From contig NZ_BCQG01000025.1 in NCBI RefSeq assembly GCF_001544315.1, positions 1 to 50,413 of the forward strand: a stretch of DNA of 50,413 bases. The letters are read 5' to 3'. Below are positions 24,314-32,554 of the stretch, one piece after another. The DNA is from Geobacillus jurassicus NBRC 107829. Its GTDB lineage: Bacteria; Bacillota; Bacilli; Bacillales; Anoxybacillaceae. The translations under genes were made by a program, and so were the position numbers. Below the pieces are notes generated by a model. That model was not told the origin of the DNA, searched no databases, and worked only from the letters and a program-made list of their open reading frames with translations. Numbering within the stretch: the first letter of the stretch is position 1; every line of letters starts with the position of its first letter.

Positions 24314-25535
24314 ATTTTTCTTCGTATTGGGACATACGTATGTGACCAAGCTCAAAGCGAAGGCGTTCATCATTACAACGGTGATCACCTGCCTGCTTTT
24401 GATCGGGTTGGCCAACATCCACCGCATGATCGAGTTTTTCGTCAATGACAAACAAACGAAAGTCGCTGTGATCGACCGCGCCGGTTTGTTTTACGAATCG
24501 CTTGCGAAGCAACTGGACGGGTCGGATGTCTCGCCAACGAAAATTACCGATATGGAAAACGAAGCGAAACAGGCTGTTAAAGAGGGGAAATGGGACGGGC
24601 TGTTGGTGCTGTCAGCCGATGCGGACGGGTTGCCTAAGGCAGTCTACTATGCAAACACTATAGCGGACAGCCGCGTGCCGGACGAGCTCGAACGGGCGCT
24701 CAACCAACTGAAGATGGCGCTTTCCGCCGCCAAGCTCGGCTTGACAGACAAGCAACTTTCAAAATTGTATGAGCCGGCGCCGTTTGCAAAAGTGGCGCTT
24801 GAGAAACAGGCAAAAACGGAAAAGGAGCTGAACGAAGCGCGCACGCTCGTGTACATTTTGCTGTTTGCCATGTATATGTTTGTCCTTATGTACGGCGGCA
24901 TGATCGCCACCGAAGTGGCGACGGAAAAATCGTCGCGGGTGATGGAAATTTTAGTGTCCAGCGTTCCCCCGGTTCAGCAGCTGTTTGGCAAAATCATCGG
25001 CGTCGCTCTTGTCAGCTTGACGCAATTTGCCGTCTTTTTCGCCGTCGCTTTCACCGCTTTGCGAACAAGCGGACAGGAAGTATGGCGTTTTCTCGGACTG
25101 AACCATTTGCCGGCGTCGATGTTTGTGTACGCCATTATCTTTTTCTTGCTTGGTTACCTTTTGTATGCAGTGCTGTTCGCCGTGCTCGGCTCGCTCGTCA
25201 GCCGGGTGGAAGATGTGCAGCCAGCCATTACGCCGGTCATGATGCTGGTTGTCGCTGCATTTATGATTGCCATCTTCGGTCTGAACATTCCGGACTCTTC
25301 GTTTATCGCAGCCGCTTCGTTCGTGCCGTTTTTCACCCCAATGCTCATGTTCTTGCGCATCGGCCTTGTTCCGGTGCCTGCGTGGGAAGTGGCGCTTAGT
25401 CTCGTGCTTCTTGTCGCTACGATCGTCCTGCTGGCGTATGCGGGGGCTAAGGTGTACCGCGGCGGCGTGCTCATGTATGGCCGGATGAATATTTTGAAAG
25501 ACATGAAACGGGCGGTTCAATTGACAAAAAAATAA
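24306..25535 (+). CDS. yhaP: ABC exporter permease YhaP
   Basis: A 409-residue ABC-2-type permease. The first membrane segment is at about 15-40, followed by an extracytoplasmic loop of about 130 residues. Five or six further segments lie between 180 and 385 with the landmark EVATEKSSRVMEILVSSVPP near 203-222, typical of NatB-like proteins. ATG 24306 overlaps the yhaQ stop by eight bases; GTG 24297 is a less likely alternative. It forms the export channel for YhaQ. Confidence 0.9.
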   Translation: MNKFFFVLGHTYVTKLKAKAFIITTVITCLLLIGLANIHRMIEFFVNDKQTKVAVIDRAGLFYESLAKQLDGSDVSPTKITDMENEAKQAVKEGKWDGLLVLSADADGLPKAVYYANTIADSRVPDELERALNQLKMALSAAKLGLTDKQLSKLYEPAPFAKVALEKQAKTEKELNEARTLVYILLFAMYMFVLMYGGMIATEVATEKSSRVMEILVSSVPPVQQLFGKIIGVALVSLTQFAVFFAVAFTALRTSGQEVWRFLGLNHLPASMFVYAIIFFLLGYLLYAVLFAVLGSLVSRVEDVQPAITPVMMLVVAAFMIAIFGLNIPDSSFIAAASFVPFFTPMLMFLRIGLVPVPAWEVALSLVLLVATIVLLAYAGAKVYRGGVLMYGRMNILKDMKRAVQLTKK

Positions 25536-25545
25536 ACGATTTGTC

Positions 25546-25585
25546 CCTAGCCCCTTGCCCATTTGGGCGAGGCTTTCTTTTTGCG
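25546..25585 (+). terminator. Terminator after yhaP
   Basis: AGCCCCTTGCCC and GGGCGAGGCT pair imperfectly around ATTT, followed by TTCTTTTT. Confidence 0.65.
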
Positions 25586-25597
25586 ATCCGAACGTTA

Positions 25598-25606
25598 TGG
25601 TATACT
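25598..25606 (+). promoter_or_regulatory. Extended -10 promoter of yhaM
   Basis: TGG-TATACT is an extended -10 element 34 bases upstream of the yhaM start. No good -35 box stands 16-18 bases before it. Confidence 0.5.
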
Positions 25607-25640
25607 AGAAAATACGTATGGAGAAACGGAGGAGAACGAA

Positions 25641-26618
25641 GTGGCAAAAGGCATCATCCACTATGAAGTTGGGGAACAAGTCGATCTGTTTTTGCTCATC
25701 AAATCGGCAACGAAAGGCATTGCCAGCAACGGCAAGCCGTTTTTGACCTTAATTTTGCAAGACAAAAGCGGCGACATTGAGGCGAAGCTGTGGGATGTGT
25801 CGCCGGATGACGAAGAGCGGTATGTGCCGGAGTGCATCGTCAAAGTGGCGGGAGACATCCATAACTACCGCGGCAAATTGCAGCTGCGCATCCGTTCGAT
25901 CCGTCCCGCTCATCCGGGCGACGCCGTGCGCCTCGATGATTTTTTGGAAAAGGCGCCGCTTAGCCGCGAGGAAATGAAGGCGAAAGTCATGGAATACATA
26001 TTTGCGATGGAAAACCCGAATATCCAGCGCATTACCCGCTACTTGCTGAAAAAATACGAGGCGCCGTTTTTTGAGTACCCTGCGGCGACAAAAAACCACC
26101 ATGAATTCATCTCTGGACTGGCGTATCACGTCGTGTCGATGCTCGAGCTCGCCAAGGCGCTCGTTCGTTTGTATCCGTCGCTCAATAAAGACTTGCTTTA
26201 CGCCGGCGTCATTTTGCATGACCTGGGCAAAGTGATGGAATTATCCGGCCCGGTGTCGGCATCGTATACGCTCGAAGGCAATTTGCTCGGCCACATTTCG
26301 ATCATGGTGAGCGAAATTAGCAAGGCGGCCGAACAGCTCGGCATTCAAGGCGAAGAAGTTGTCATTTTGCAGCATCTTGTGCTCGCGCACCACGGCAAGG
26401 CGGAATGGGGCAGCCCGAAGCCGCCGCTCGTCAAAGAAGCCGAGGTGCTCCATTACATTGACAATTTGGATGCGAAAATTACGATGATCGACCGCGCGCT
26501 TGAGAAAGTGAAGCCGGGCGAGTTTACGGAACGTGTCTTTGCTCTTGACAACCGCTCGTTTTACAAACCGGCGTTTTTGTCTGTTTCAAAGTCGAAAAAC
26601 GCGGGTAGTAAAGAGTAG
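25641..26618 (+). CDS. yhaM: 3'-5' exoribonuclease YhaM
   Basis: A 325-residue protein with an N-terminal OB fold (about 12-90) and a C-terminal HD domain (about 155-290), the layout of YhaM, a Mn-dependent 3'-5' exonuclease acting on RNA and DNA. Metal-binding residues are visible at His163 ([10 protein letters not shown]) and His193-Asp194 (ILHDLGK); LAHHGK and [11 protein letters not shown] follow. GTG 25641 is chosen because GGAGGAG lies just upstream; the longer frame from 25563 includes the promoter. Confidence 0.92.
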   Translation: MAKGIIHYEVGEQVDLFLLIKSATKGIASNGKPFLTLILQDKSGDIEAKLWDVSPDDEERYVPECIVKVAGDIHNYRGKLQLRIRSIRPAHPGDAVRLDDFLEKAPLSREEMKAKVMEYIFAMENPNIQRITRYLLKKYEAPFFEYPAATKNHHEFISGLAYHVVSMLELAKALVRLYPSLNKDLLYAGVILHDLGKVMELSGPVSASYTLEGNLLGHISIMVSEISKAAEQLGIQGEEVVILQHLVLAHHGKAEWGSPKPPLVKEAEVLHYIDNLDAKITMIDRALEKVKPGEFTERVFALDNRSFYKPAFLSVSKSKNAGSKE

Positions 26619-26642
26619 GGGGCGGCAAAAGGAGGGATGAAC

Positions 26643-26768
26643 ATGATCGAACCGATCATTGAAATCGTCCCGACAACCCAGTATGAACAGGCGAAAGAAG
26701 AGTTGAACGAGCTGCGCCGACAGTGGAAGAAAGCGAAGAGGAAAAAGAAGAAGCGAAACGAAGCATAA
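26643..26768 (+). CDS. 41-residue basic protein, unknown function
   Basis: The ATG at 26643 is seven bases after AAAGGAGGG, an excellent ribosome site, and only 24 bases after yhaM. The product starts MIEPIIEIVPTTQYEQAKEE and turns strongly basic at the end (WKKAKRKKKKRNEA), which suggests nucleic-acid or ribosome contact. A strong terminator follows, so it is the last gene of the yhaM transcript. An ATG two codons earlier (26637) is too near the ribosome site. I do not recognise a family. Confidence 0.65.
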   Translation: MIEPIIEIVPTTQYEQAKEELNELRRQWKKAKRKKKKRNEA

Positions 26769-26778
26769 GCGTTGTCCC

Positions 26779-26813
26779 TAAGAAAGAGGCGGCTTTCCCG
26801 CCTCTTTCTTCAT
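26779..26813 (+). terminator. Intrinsic terminator after the yhaM operon
   Basis: AAGAAAGAGGCGG and CCGCCTCTTTCTT are perfectly complementary around a short loop. The T-rich descending arm doubles as the T-tail. Confidence 0.82.
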
Positions 26814-26874
26814 GCATACGGCTGCCCGCTCGCGCGTATAGTGTAGTAAGACAAGCAGACGAGGGGGAATGGCG

Positions 26875-27063
26875 ATGCTCAGTTTGCCTTGGTGGGTGTA
26901 TTTAGTCGTTGCCGGCATTCTTTTCAGCGGCTATATGACGGTGAAAACGGCGGCGCGCGAGCGGGAAATCGACGAAGCGTTCATCGAAAAAGAAGGAGAG
27001 ATTTACATGGAGCGCATCCGCCAGGAGCGCGAACGGCGGAAACGGGCGAAGTCCTTGCAATAG
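26875..27063 (+). CDS. yhaL: YhaL-like single-pass membrane protein
   Basis: A 62-residue protein with one membrane segment (about 3-22, LPWWVYLVVAGILFSGYM) and a highly charged cytoplasmic tail (EREIDEAFIEKEGEIYMERIRQERERRKRAK). It lies between yhaM and the serC/prsA region, as yhaL does in B. subtilis, where it is linked to sporulation. ATG 26875 lies seven bases after GAGGGGG; the ATG at 26869 is only one base after it. TATAGT at 26837-26842 may be the -10 box. Confidence 0.75.
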   Translation: MLSLPWWVYLVVAGILFSGYMTVKTAAREREIDEAFIEKEGEIYMERIRQERERRKRAKSLQ

Positions 27064-27083
27064 CAGGGGCTTTCTTTTTTTTG
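27050..27083 (+). terminator. Intrinsic terminator overlapping the yhaL stop
   Basis: AGTCCTTGC at 27050-27058 and GCAGGGGCT at 27063-27071 pair (with G-U pairs) around the stop codon, followed by TTCTTTTTTTT. Confidence 0.75.
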
Positions 27084-27194
27084 GAAAATTTCATTTGAAA
27101 GCGCTTTTTTCGAAAAATTCCCTTTCTTTTTTCCTGAATCATGTTAGGATAATAATATCAATGGACTACCAGGAGGCAAAGTGAGGGATGATGG

Positions 27195-28277
27195 ATGAAA
27201 CGCGCGTACAACTTCAACGCCGGTCCGTCGGCGCTGCCGCTTCCGGTGCTTGAGCGGGCGCAAAAGGAGCTGCTCAATTTCCAAAACACCGGCATGTCAG
27301 TCATGGAATTAAGCCACCGGAGCAAGGAATACGCCGCCGTCCACAATGCGGCGAAAGAGCGGCTTAAGCGGCTTCTAAACGTGCCGGATGGGTACGACAT
27401 TTTATTTTTGCAAGGCGGGGCGAGCCTGCAGTTTTCAATGGTGCCGATGAACCTTCTCACCGAAGGGAAGATCGGCTGTTATGTGCTGACCGGGGCGTGG
27501 GCGGAAAAAGCGCTGAAAGAGGCGCAAAAAATCGGCTTGACGACGGTCGTCGCTTCAAGCAAAGAAGCGAACTACACATACATTCCGTCGCTTGATGACG
27601 TCCAATGGCCGAAAAACGCCGCCTATGTCCATATTACGTCAAACAACACGATCTTCGGCACTCAATGGAAGGAATTTCCGAACACGCCGGTTGACTTGGT
27701 CGCGGATATGTCGAGCGATATTTTAAGCCGTCCGTTCGATGTCAGCCAATTTGCTCTCATTTACGCCGGGGCGCAGAAAAATCTCGGCCCGTCAGGAGTC
27801 ACGGTTGTCATTCTCCGCAACGATTTGCTTGAACGCATTCCGGACGGGCTGCCGACGATGCTCGATTACCGGACGCACCAGAAGAGCAATTCTCTGTACA
27901 ACACGCCGCCGACGTTTGCGATTTACATGCTGTCGCTCGTGCTCGAATGGGTCGAAGAGCAAGGCGGTGTGGCGGCGATGGAAGAGCGCAACCGGCAAAA
28001 GGCGGCCGTGCTGTACGAGGCGATTGATGAAAGCGGCGGCTTTTACAAACCGCATGCCGAAAAGGGAAGCCGTTCGCTCATGAACGTCACCTTTACGCTG
28101 CCGAGTGAGGAGTTGACGAAGGCGTTCCTCGCTGAGGCGAAAGAGCGCGGGTTTGTCGGGCTTGGCGGGCACCGGTCGGTCGGCGGATGCCGGGCGTCGA
28201 TTTACAACGCGGTGCCGCTTGAGGCGTGCGAAGCGCTCGCGTCGTTTATGAACGAGTTCCGCCGTCGTTTTGCCTGA
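27195..28277 (+). CDS. serC: Phosphoserine aminotransferase SerC
   Basis: PLP enzyme that converts 3-phosphohydroxypyruvate to phosphoserine in serine synthesis. The 360-residue length is normal. NFNAGPSALP opens the protein, LQGGASLQFSMVPMNL near 72-87 binds the cofactor phosphate, and Lys195 in YAGAQKNLGPSG forms the Schiff base. GGHRSVGGCRASIYNA near 323-338 binds substrate. A GATAAT at 27148-27153 could be its -10. It stands just upstream of trpP as in B. subtilis. Confidence 0.95.
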   Translation: MKRAYNFNAGPSALPLPVLERAQKELLNFQNTGMSVMELSHRSKEYAAVHNAAKERLKRLLNVPDGYDILFLQGGASLQFSMVPMNLLTEGKIGCYVLTGAWAEKALKEAQKIGLTTVVASSKEANYTYIPSLDDVQWPKNAAYVHITSNNTIFGTQWKEFPNTPVDLVADMSSDILSRPFDVSQFALIYAGAQKNLGPSGVTVVILRNDLLERIPDGLPTMLDYRTHQKSNSLYNTPPTFAIYMLSLVLEWVEEQGGVAAMEERNRQKAAVLYEAIDESGGFYKPHAEKGSRSLMNVTFTLPSEELTKAFLAEAKERGFVGLGGHRSVGGCRASIYNAVPLEACEALASFMNEFRRRFA

Positions 28278-28331
28278 AAATTTCTTCTTCACTTTTACAC
28301 TGCAAAGTGATATAATGATAGAAAAATTCTC

Positions 28332-28390
28332 GAGCAAGAGAATAGACGAGGAGAGATGAGGAGAGATGAGCATGAATGTGAGAGCATTAG
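28332..28390 (+). promoter_or_regulatory. TRAP-type (GAG/TAG)n RNA-binding site across the trpP start
   Basis: Triplets GAG or TAG begin at 28332, 28338, 28343, 28348, 28353, 28358, 28363 and 28368. The last seven are spaced exactly five bases apart, leaving the two-base spacers TRAP prefers. GAG at 28380 and TAG at 28388 continue into the coding region. The array covers the ribosome site and start codon, so tryptophan-bound TRAP would block translation, as established for trpP in B. subtilis. Confidence 0.85.
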
Positions 28391-28896
28391 TCTCGATGGC
28401 GCTGTTAGTCGGAATCGGAGCCGTGCTGCACGCGGTCATTCCGGGGTTATTTTTCGGAATGAAGCCGGATATGATGCTGGCGATGATGTTTTTGGCGATT
28501 TTGCTTTTTCCGAACGTCAAAGCGGTTGGCCTTGTCGGCGTTGTCACTGGCTTGATCTCCGCCATGACGACGACGTTCCCAGGTGGACAGCTGCCGAATA
28601 TGATCGATAAGATCATCACCGCCCTTGTTGTGTTTGCCCTAGCGACTTTGATGAAAGCATACAGCCAAACGGTCATTGGGGCTTCGGTGCTGGCGGCAGT
28701 CGGCACAGTCATTTCCGGCGCCGTGTTTTTGGCTGCGGCGCTCTTTCTTGTCGGGTTGCCGGGCGGAGCGACGTTTTCGGCGCTGTTTGTTACCATCGTA
28801 CTGCCGACAGCGGCGTTGAACGCAGTGGCGATGGCCATCATCTATCCGATCGCATCGTCGATTTTCCGACGGATGAACGTGACAGCGCACGTGTAA
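28372..28896 (+). CDS. trpP: Probable tryptophan transporter TrpP
   Basis: A 174-residue membrane protein with about five hydrophobic segments, similar to TrpP (YhaG), the tryptophan-uptake protein of Bacillus. ATG 28372 is eight bases after GAGGAG at 28358-28363; ATG 28366 is in frame but only two bases from it. The TRAP-type triplet array over the ribosome site strongly supports the tryptophan link. A strong terminator follows. Confidence 0.92.
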   Translation: MNVRALVSMALLVGIGAVLHAVIPGLFFGMKPDMMLAMMFLAILLFPNVKAVGLVGVVTGLISAMTTTFPGGQLPNMIDKIITALVVFALATLMKAYSQTVIGASVLAAVGTVISGAVFLAAALFLVGLPGGATFSALFVTIVLPTAALNAVAMAIIYPIASSIFRRMNVTAHV

Positions 28897-28902
28897 ACGG
28901 CG

Positions 28903-28937
28903 AAAAACCCGATCATTGCTGGTCGGGTTTTTTGCTA
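28903..28937 (+). terminator. Intrinsic terminator after trpP
   Basis: AAAACCCGA and TCGGGTTTT flank a ten-base loop, followed by a T run. Confidence 0.88.
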
Positions 28938-28994
28938 TCAAAGGGAGAGGATGAGGAGAAAAACGTCTCCCGTTCCATTCATTTCCGATGTATA

Positions 28995-29183
28995 TTAGAC
29001 ATAGCTGAGAAGCCAAGCGGCGAGCAAGCAAATGGACGCTATTCCAATATAGCGCAAAGTCCGTTCTTTCAGCAATGCTTTCGGCGGGTACGCCCGCGCT
29101 TTCCATAAGGCGAAAGATGCGTTTATAAAAAGACAGAAAAATAAGAATCCGACGGTGATAAGCAGCCATTGTATATACACCAT
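28995..29183 (-). CDS. Small two-pass membrane protein, unknown function
   Basis: A 62-residue protein with two hydrophobic segments (about 4-24 and 44-61) joined by a basic loop ([18 protein letters not shown]). The ATG follows AGGAGGAG with good spacing. It is divergent from hpr, where Bacillus genomes also carry small membrane genes, but I cannot name it with confidence. A ribosome site this strong supports a real gene. Confidence 0.68.
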   Translation of the reverse strand: MVYIQWLLITVGFLFFCLFINASFALWKARAYPPKALLKERTLRYIGIASICLLAAWLLSYV

Positions 29184-29291
29184 GGTATTCTCCTCCTATA
29201 ATAGGCGGTCGGCGCCTCATGCTTACTATTATGAATATGCAAGAAAAAACATAAAAATAAATACTTTTGTCTTTATTCCTTTTTGTTTTAT

Positions 29292-29300
29292 TGATATAAT
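29292..29300 (+). promoter_or_regulatory. Extended -10 promoter of hpr
   Basis: TGA-TATAAT (29292-29300) is an extended, perfect -10 box 40 bases before hpr. TTTATT at 29272-29277 is a poor -35 at 17 bases. Confidence 0.6.
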
Positions 29301-29340
29301 AGGAAGCAAAAAATACGGTGAGGGAAGAGTGGGTGGAACG

Positions 29341-29946
29341 ATGAAAGCGACAGAACAGCATTATTCCGTCAAAGAGGCGATGTTATTCAGCCAACGGATC
29401 GCCCAGCTGAGCAAGGCGCTGTGGAAATCGATTGAAAAAGATTGGCAGCAGTGGATTAAGCCGTTTGACTTGAACATCAATGAGCACCACATTTTATGGA
29501 TTGCCTACCACTTCAAGGGCGCCTCGATTTCGGAAATCGCCAAGTTTGGCGTGATGCACGTTTCGACTGCGTTCAACTTCTCGAAAAAATTGGAAGAAAA
29601 AGGGTTGCTTTCGTTTTCGAAAAAACAGGATGACAAACGCAATACGTACATTGAGCTGACAGAAAAAGGCGAAGAAGTGCTGATGAAGCTGATGGAGACG
29701 TATGACCCGACGAAAAACGCCGTTTTCAATGGGGCGTTGCCGTTGCGCGAGCTGTATGGGAAGTTTCCAGAAATTTTAGAAATGATGTGCATCGTCCGCA
29801 ACATTTATGGCGATGATTTTATGGAAATTTTCGAGCGGGCGTTTGAAAACATTAAAAAAGATTTCATCGAGCAGGACGGTAAACTTGTCAAACGAAAGCC
29901 AAAAACGGAAGAGCACGAGAAAGAATTGGCCAGCCAGGCTAACTGA
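29341..29946 (+). CDS. hpr: MarR-family transition-state regulator Hpr (ScoC)
   Basis: A 201-residue MarR-type repressor of protease and sporulation genes. The N-terminal half is almost the B. subtilis sequence: [33 protein letters not shown] and the winged helix [26 protein letters not shown], followed by [19 protein letters not shown]. The C terminus is charged and less conserved. ATG 29341 gives the expected first residues. The last eight bases overlap, tail to tail, the end of yhaI. Confidence 0.95.
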   Translation: MKATEQHYSVKEAMLFSQRIAQLSKALWKSIEKDWQQWIKPFDLNINEHHILWIAYHFKGASISEIAKFGVMHVSTAFNFSKKLEEKGLLSFSKKQDDKRNTYIELTEKGEEVLMKLMETYDPTKNAVFNGALPLRELYGKFPEILEMMCIVRNIYGDDFMEIFERAFENIKKDFIEQDGKLVKRKPKTEEHEKELASQAN

Positions 29947-30280
29947 CGGTGCGAATGAGCGTTTTCAACTCGGTCATCAGCGGCACAAACATTTGTTGGG
30001 CTAAAAGAGCATCAACTGTCTGTTCCAGCGGAAGGTTCGGATGAAGCATCCCAGCAAACTGTACGAGCAGGGGAGTGAAAATCGTTAACCCTTCCGCTTT
30101 TTGCTGTTCGTATTGGTCGGCAAGCTCTTGGCAAAACGCCAAGAAAGCGTCGACTTCTTCCTTTGTTAAATCGGCGCGGATGACGAGGGAATAAAACGGT
30201 TTTTTCGCTTCATCGACCATTTCCATCAGCAGCGACTGGTGGAATTCCAGCTTGGCCACTCGCTTTTCCAACGATTCCAT
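29939..30280 (-). CDS. yhaI: DUF1878 protein YhaI
   Basis: A 113-residue helical protein of the YhaI/DUF1878 family, starting [22 protein letters not shown]. Function is unknown. It is convergent with hpr, as in B. subtilis, and the two coding ends overlap by eight bases. AAAAGGAG precedes the ATG. Confidence 0.87.
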   Translation of the reverse strand: MESLEKRVAKLEFHQSLLMEMVDEAKKPFYSLVIRADLTKEEVDAFLAFCQELADQYEQQKAEGLTIFTPLLVQFAGMLHPNLPLEQTVDALLAQQMFVPLMTELKTLIRTVS

Positions 30281-30471
30281 ACGATGTGCTCCTTTTTGGT
30301 GACGAAAATGCGACCGGTTTTTACATATATTTTATCGGATTTGTGCGCATTCACCAATAGAAAAATCGGTCCGTGCCGGAAACAGAAAAAAAGATTGATT
30401 TCCGGCTGCGAACGATGTAAAGTTAAAACCATGGGCCGCGTTTGGCGAAGATGAAGAGGAGGGGAACAGCT

Positions 30472-30651
30472 TTGGCGCTTTATTTCATCCCCCTGGCGGT
30501 TACGGTCTTATTTTTTATCAACCAGCTCACTCACTCGCTTTGCGCGCAGCGCGACATCCCGGAGGAGCAGCAGCCGGCGGTTTTTCGCACGATCAATGTC
30601 CTTATTACGATTTTATTAATCTCTTCTTACTTTGAAGTGTTGTTTACGTGA
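30472..30651 (+). CDS. Small two-pass membrane protein, unknown function
   Basis: A 59-residue protein with two hydrophobic segments (about 3-20 and 40-58) and a short polar loop (CAQRDIPEEQQPAVFRT). The frame is open from 30442, but the strong ribosome site AGAGGAGGGG lies at 30455-30464, so TTG 30472, seven bases after it, is the better start. No terminator or family was recognised. Neighbouring genes are on the other strand. Confidence 0.6.
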   Translation: MALYFIPLAVTVLFFINQLTHSLCAQRDIPEEQQPAVFRTINVLITILLISSYFEVLFT

Positions 30652-30751
30652 CTTTTCCCTGCTCTTACGGTTGATGCGGGGATTTGTATGTTTCCCTTTT
30701 GATGGAGCGAGTTCGGTTGCCGTCGCCTTTGCTTTCGTTTCGAGGAGGGCG

Positions 30752-30792
30752 GCAAAAAAAAAAGGGTGCCCCTGGCGCGGGAGCACCCTCTT
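30752..30792 (-). terminator. Intrinsic terminator after the YjcZ-type gene
   Basis: On the reverse strand GGGTGCTCCC and GGGGCACCC form the stem, followed by ten T. Confidence 0.92.
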
Positions 30793-30796
30793 TCGT

Positions 30797-30886
30797 TTAG
30801 TAGATGACGCAGGCGCAGCCGACGATGATTAACAAAATAAACAGCACAACAATCAACGCAAAGCCTCCGGAGTAAGGTGCGCTCAT
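30797..30886 (-). CDS. YjcZ/YhzE-type 29-residue spore micro-protein
   Basis: The product is MSAPYSGGFALIVVLF followed by ILLIIVGCACVIY: a short Gly/Ser/Tyr head, then the GGFALIVVLFILLIIVG hydrophobic core of the YjcZ family of sporulation-linked micro-proteins. AAGGGGGTG lies just before the ATG and a very strong terminator just after the stop. On its upstream side the complement of 30942-30947 is CATACA, a sigma-E-like -10 core, with no convincing -35. B. subtilis has a comparable gene near prsA. Confidence 0.85.
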   Translation of the reverse strand: MSAPYSGGFALIVVLFILLIIVGCACVIY

Positions 30887-31010
30887 CGTAACACCCCCTT
30901 TCGGCAAGAAGAAGCCTGCCGAGCGCTTCATCCTCATCATATGTATGGCAAGCGTGCATGTTATGGGCGGATGACTAAAGCGGAAAGAGGTTTTTTTTTC
31001 GCCTGAAATA

Positions 31011-31019
31011 TGGTATAGT
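31011..31019 (+). promoter_or_regulatory. Extended -10 promoter of prsA
   Basis: TGG-TATAGT at 31011-31019 forms an extended -10 element. The -35 area is only a run of T. Confidence 0.55.
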
Positions 31020-31107
31020 TATTGTCGTGATTGAAAAGGCAAGCATGCTCTGTTTTGCGGAGGCGAAACGCGCAAATCGAAAAAAAGACATAGGGGTTGT
31101 GAAACGA

Positions 31108-31953
31108 ATGAAAAAATGGATGATGGCCGCTGCCGTCGTTTCGCTTATGGCTTTGTCGGCCTGCAATAACGGCGATTCGGAAGCAATTGTGGAAACGAAA
31201 AACGGAAACATTACGAAAGACGAGTTTTACAATGAGATGAAAGAGCGCGTCGGCAAGTCCGTCCTTCGTGATTTGATCGACGAAAAAGTGTTAAGCAAAA
31301 AATACAAGGTGACCGATGAAGAGATCGACCGCGAAATCGAACGAATCAAGGACGCGTACGGAACGCAATATGATTTGGCCGTGCAGCAGAACGGAGAGAA
31401 AGTGATCCGTGAAATGGTCAAGCTCGATTTGCTGCGGACGAAAGCAGCCGTGGAAGACATTAAAGTGACGGAGAAAGAACTTAAGGAGTACTACAACAAC
31501 TACAAACCGAAAATTCGCGCCAGCCATATTTTAGTGAAAGATGAAAAAACGGCGAAAGAAGTGAAAGCGAAGCTCGATAAAGGCGAAGATTTCGCGAAGC
31601 TAGCCAAAGAATATTCGCAAGATCCAGGCTCGGCGTCCAACGGCGGCGATTTAGGCTGGTTTGGCCCTGGGAAAATGGTCAAGGAGTTTGAAGAAGCCGC
31701 CTATAAGCTGAAAGTCGGCGAAGTGAGCGATCCGGTGAAAACGGATTACGGCTACCATATCATTAAAGTGACGGACAAAGAAAAGAAAAAATCGTTCAAC
31801 GAAATGAAAGACGAAATTGCGTTTGAAGTCAAACGGAACAAGCTTGATCCTGCGACGATGCAGTCAAAAGTGGACAAACTGGTGAAAGCTGCCGGTGTTG
31901 AGATCAAAGACAAAGATTTGCAAGACGTGATCGACGAGCAAGGAAAACAGTAA
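31108..31953 (+). CDS. prsA: Foldase lipoprotein PrsA (peptidyl-prolyl isomerase)
   Basis: A 281-residue membrane-anchored chaperone that folds secreted proteins outside the membrane. The signal peptide [19 protein letters not shown] has lipobox LSAC with Cys19. The parvulin domain runs from about 137 to 227 ([42 protein letters not shown]), flanked by helical NC domains. ATG 31108 is chosen for the signal peptide. GTG 31099 is in frame but sits on the ribosome site. Confidence 0.95.
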   Translation: MKKWMMAAAVVSLMALSACNNGDSEAIVETKNGNITKDEFYNEMKERVGKSVLRDLIDEKVLSKKYKVTDEEIDREIERIKDAYGTQYDLAVQQNGEKVIREMVKLDLLRTKAAVEDIKVTEKELKEYYNNYKPKIRASHILVKDEKTAKEVKAKLDKGEDFAKLAKEYSQDPGSASNGGDLGWFGPGKMVKEFEEAAYKLKVGEVSDPVKTDYGYHIIKVTDKEKKKSFNEMKDEIAFEVKRNKLDPATMQSKVDKLVKAAGVEIKDKDLQDVIDEQGKQ

Positions 31954-31991
31954 AACGGAAGCGGGACATCCCTGCTTCCGTTTTTTATTTG
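31954..31991 (+). terminator. Intrinsic terminator after prsA
   Basis: AAACGGAAGC and GCTTCCGTTT flank a short loop and are followed by TTTATTT. The ascending arm begins right at the prsA stop. Confidence 0.9.
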
Positions 31992-32023
31992 TGGGCTTGA
32001 CCTTTCTGCTGTTCAACGGGAGA

Positions 32024-32455
32024 TCATCCGATTTGTTCGCGGATTGTGGCCGCGATCGCCTGCAAGTCAGCGGCCGTATAGTCGCTTGCGTGCGATTTCC
32101 AGACTGCGCCAAACCCATCCCCTTTGCCGTAGCGAGGAATGAGGTGAAGATGGTAATGGAACACCGTCTGCCCCGCTTGCTCGCCATTGTTGTTCAATAG
32201 GTTGAGCCCGACCGGGGAAAACGCTTGCTTGAGCGCATTGGCGATTGCCGGCACTGCGCGAAACAGCTGGCCAGCCGCCTCCGATGTGAGGGTGAAAATG
32301 TTTTCCGTATGTACTTTTGGGATGACAAGTGTGTGCCCTTTCGTCACTTGGCTGATGTCCAAAAACGCGAGCACATGGTCGTCTTCGTACACTTTCGCCG
32401 CCGGCAGCTCACCGTGAATGATTTTGCAAAAAATGCAATCGCTCACTGCGGTCAC
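32024..32455 (-). CDS. hit: HIT-family nucleotide-binding protein Hit
   Basis: A 143-residue histidine-triad protein. The N-terminal DCIFCKIIHGELPAAKVYEDDHVLAFLDI and the catalytic triad VFHYHLHLIP (about 97-106) are diagnostic of HIT hydrolases acting on nucleotide derivatives. GTG 32455 is used, five bases after GGAAGG; GTG 32446 is nearly as good. It is divergent from ecsA as in B. subtilis. A TGG-TAAAAT extended -10 lies at the complement of 32477-32485. Confidence 0.93.
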   Translation of the reverse strand: MTAVSDCIFCKIIHGELPAAKVYEDDHVLAFLDISQVTKGHTLVIPKVHTENIFTLTSEAAGQLFRAVPAIANALKQAFSPVGLNLLNNNGEQAGQTVFHYHLHLIPRYGKGDGFGAVWKSHASDYTAADLQAIAATIREQIG

Positions 32456-32485
32456 CCTTTCCTTCCCGTTTTCTCCATTTTACCA

Positions 32486-32530
32486 TAAAAAAACCGGGAT
32501 GTAATCCCGCAACGCAGGGCTACATCCCGA
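32486..32530 (-). terminator. Reverse-strand terminator between the 32555-32803 module and hit
   Basis: On the reverse strand CGGGATGTA and TACATCCCG form a nine-pair outer stem, with an inner CCCTGC...GCGGG pairing, and are followed by GTTTTTTTA. Its T-run runs into the hit -10 region. It shows that something on the reverse strand to its right is transcribed. Confidence 0.78.
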
Positions 32531-32554
32531 TTGGTGAAAAGGGGAGAGGATGAT

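Noticed and set aside
27096-27109. cre-like sequence (TGAAAGCGCTTTTT) upstream of serC
   Set aside because: It misses the last two conserved bases, and serC is not a usual CcpA target, so I do not list it as a site.
28356-28610. Open frame starting at the ATG inside the TRAP array
   Set aside because: It is out of frame with trpP, has no membrane-protein character, and its product looks like a frame-shifted copy of trpP.
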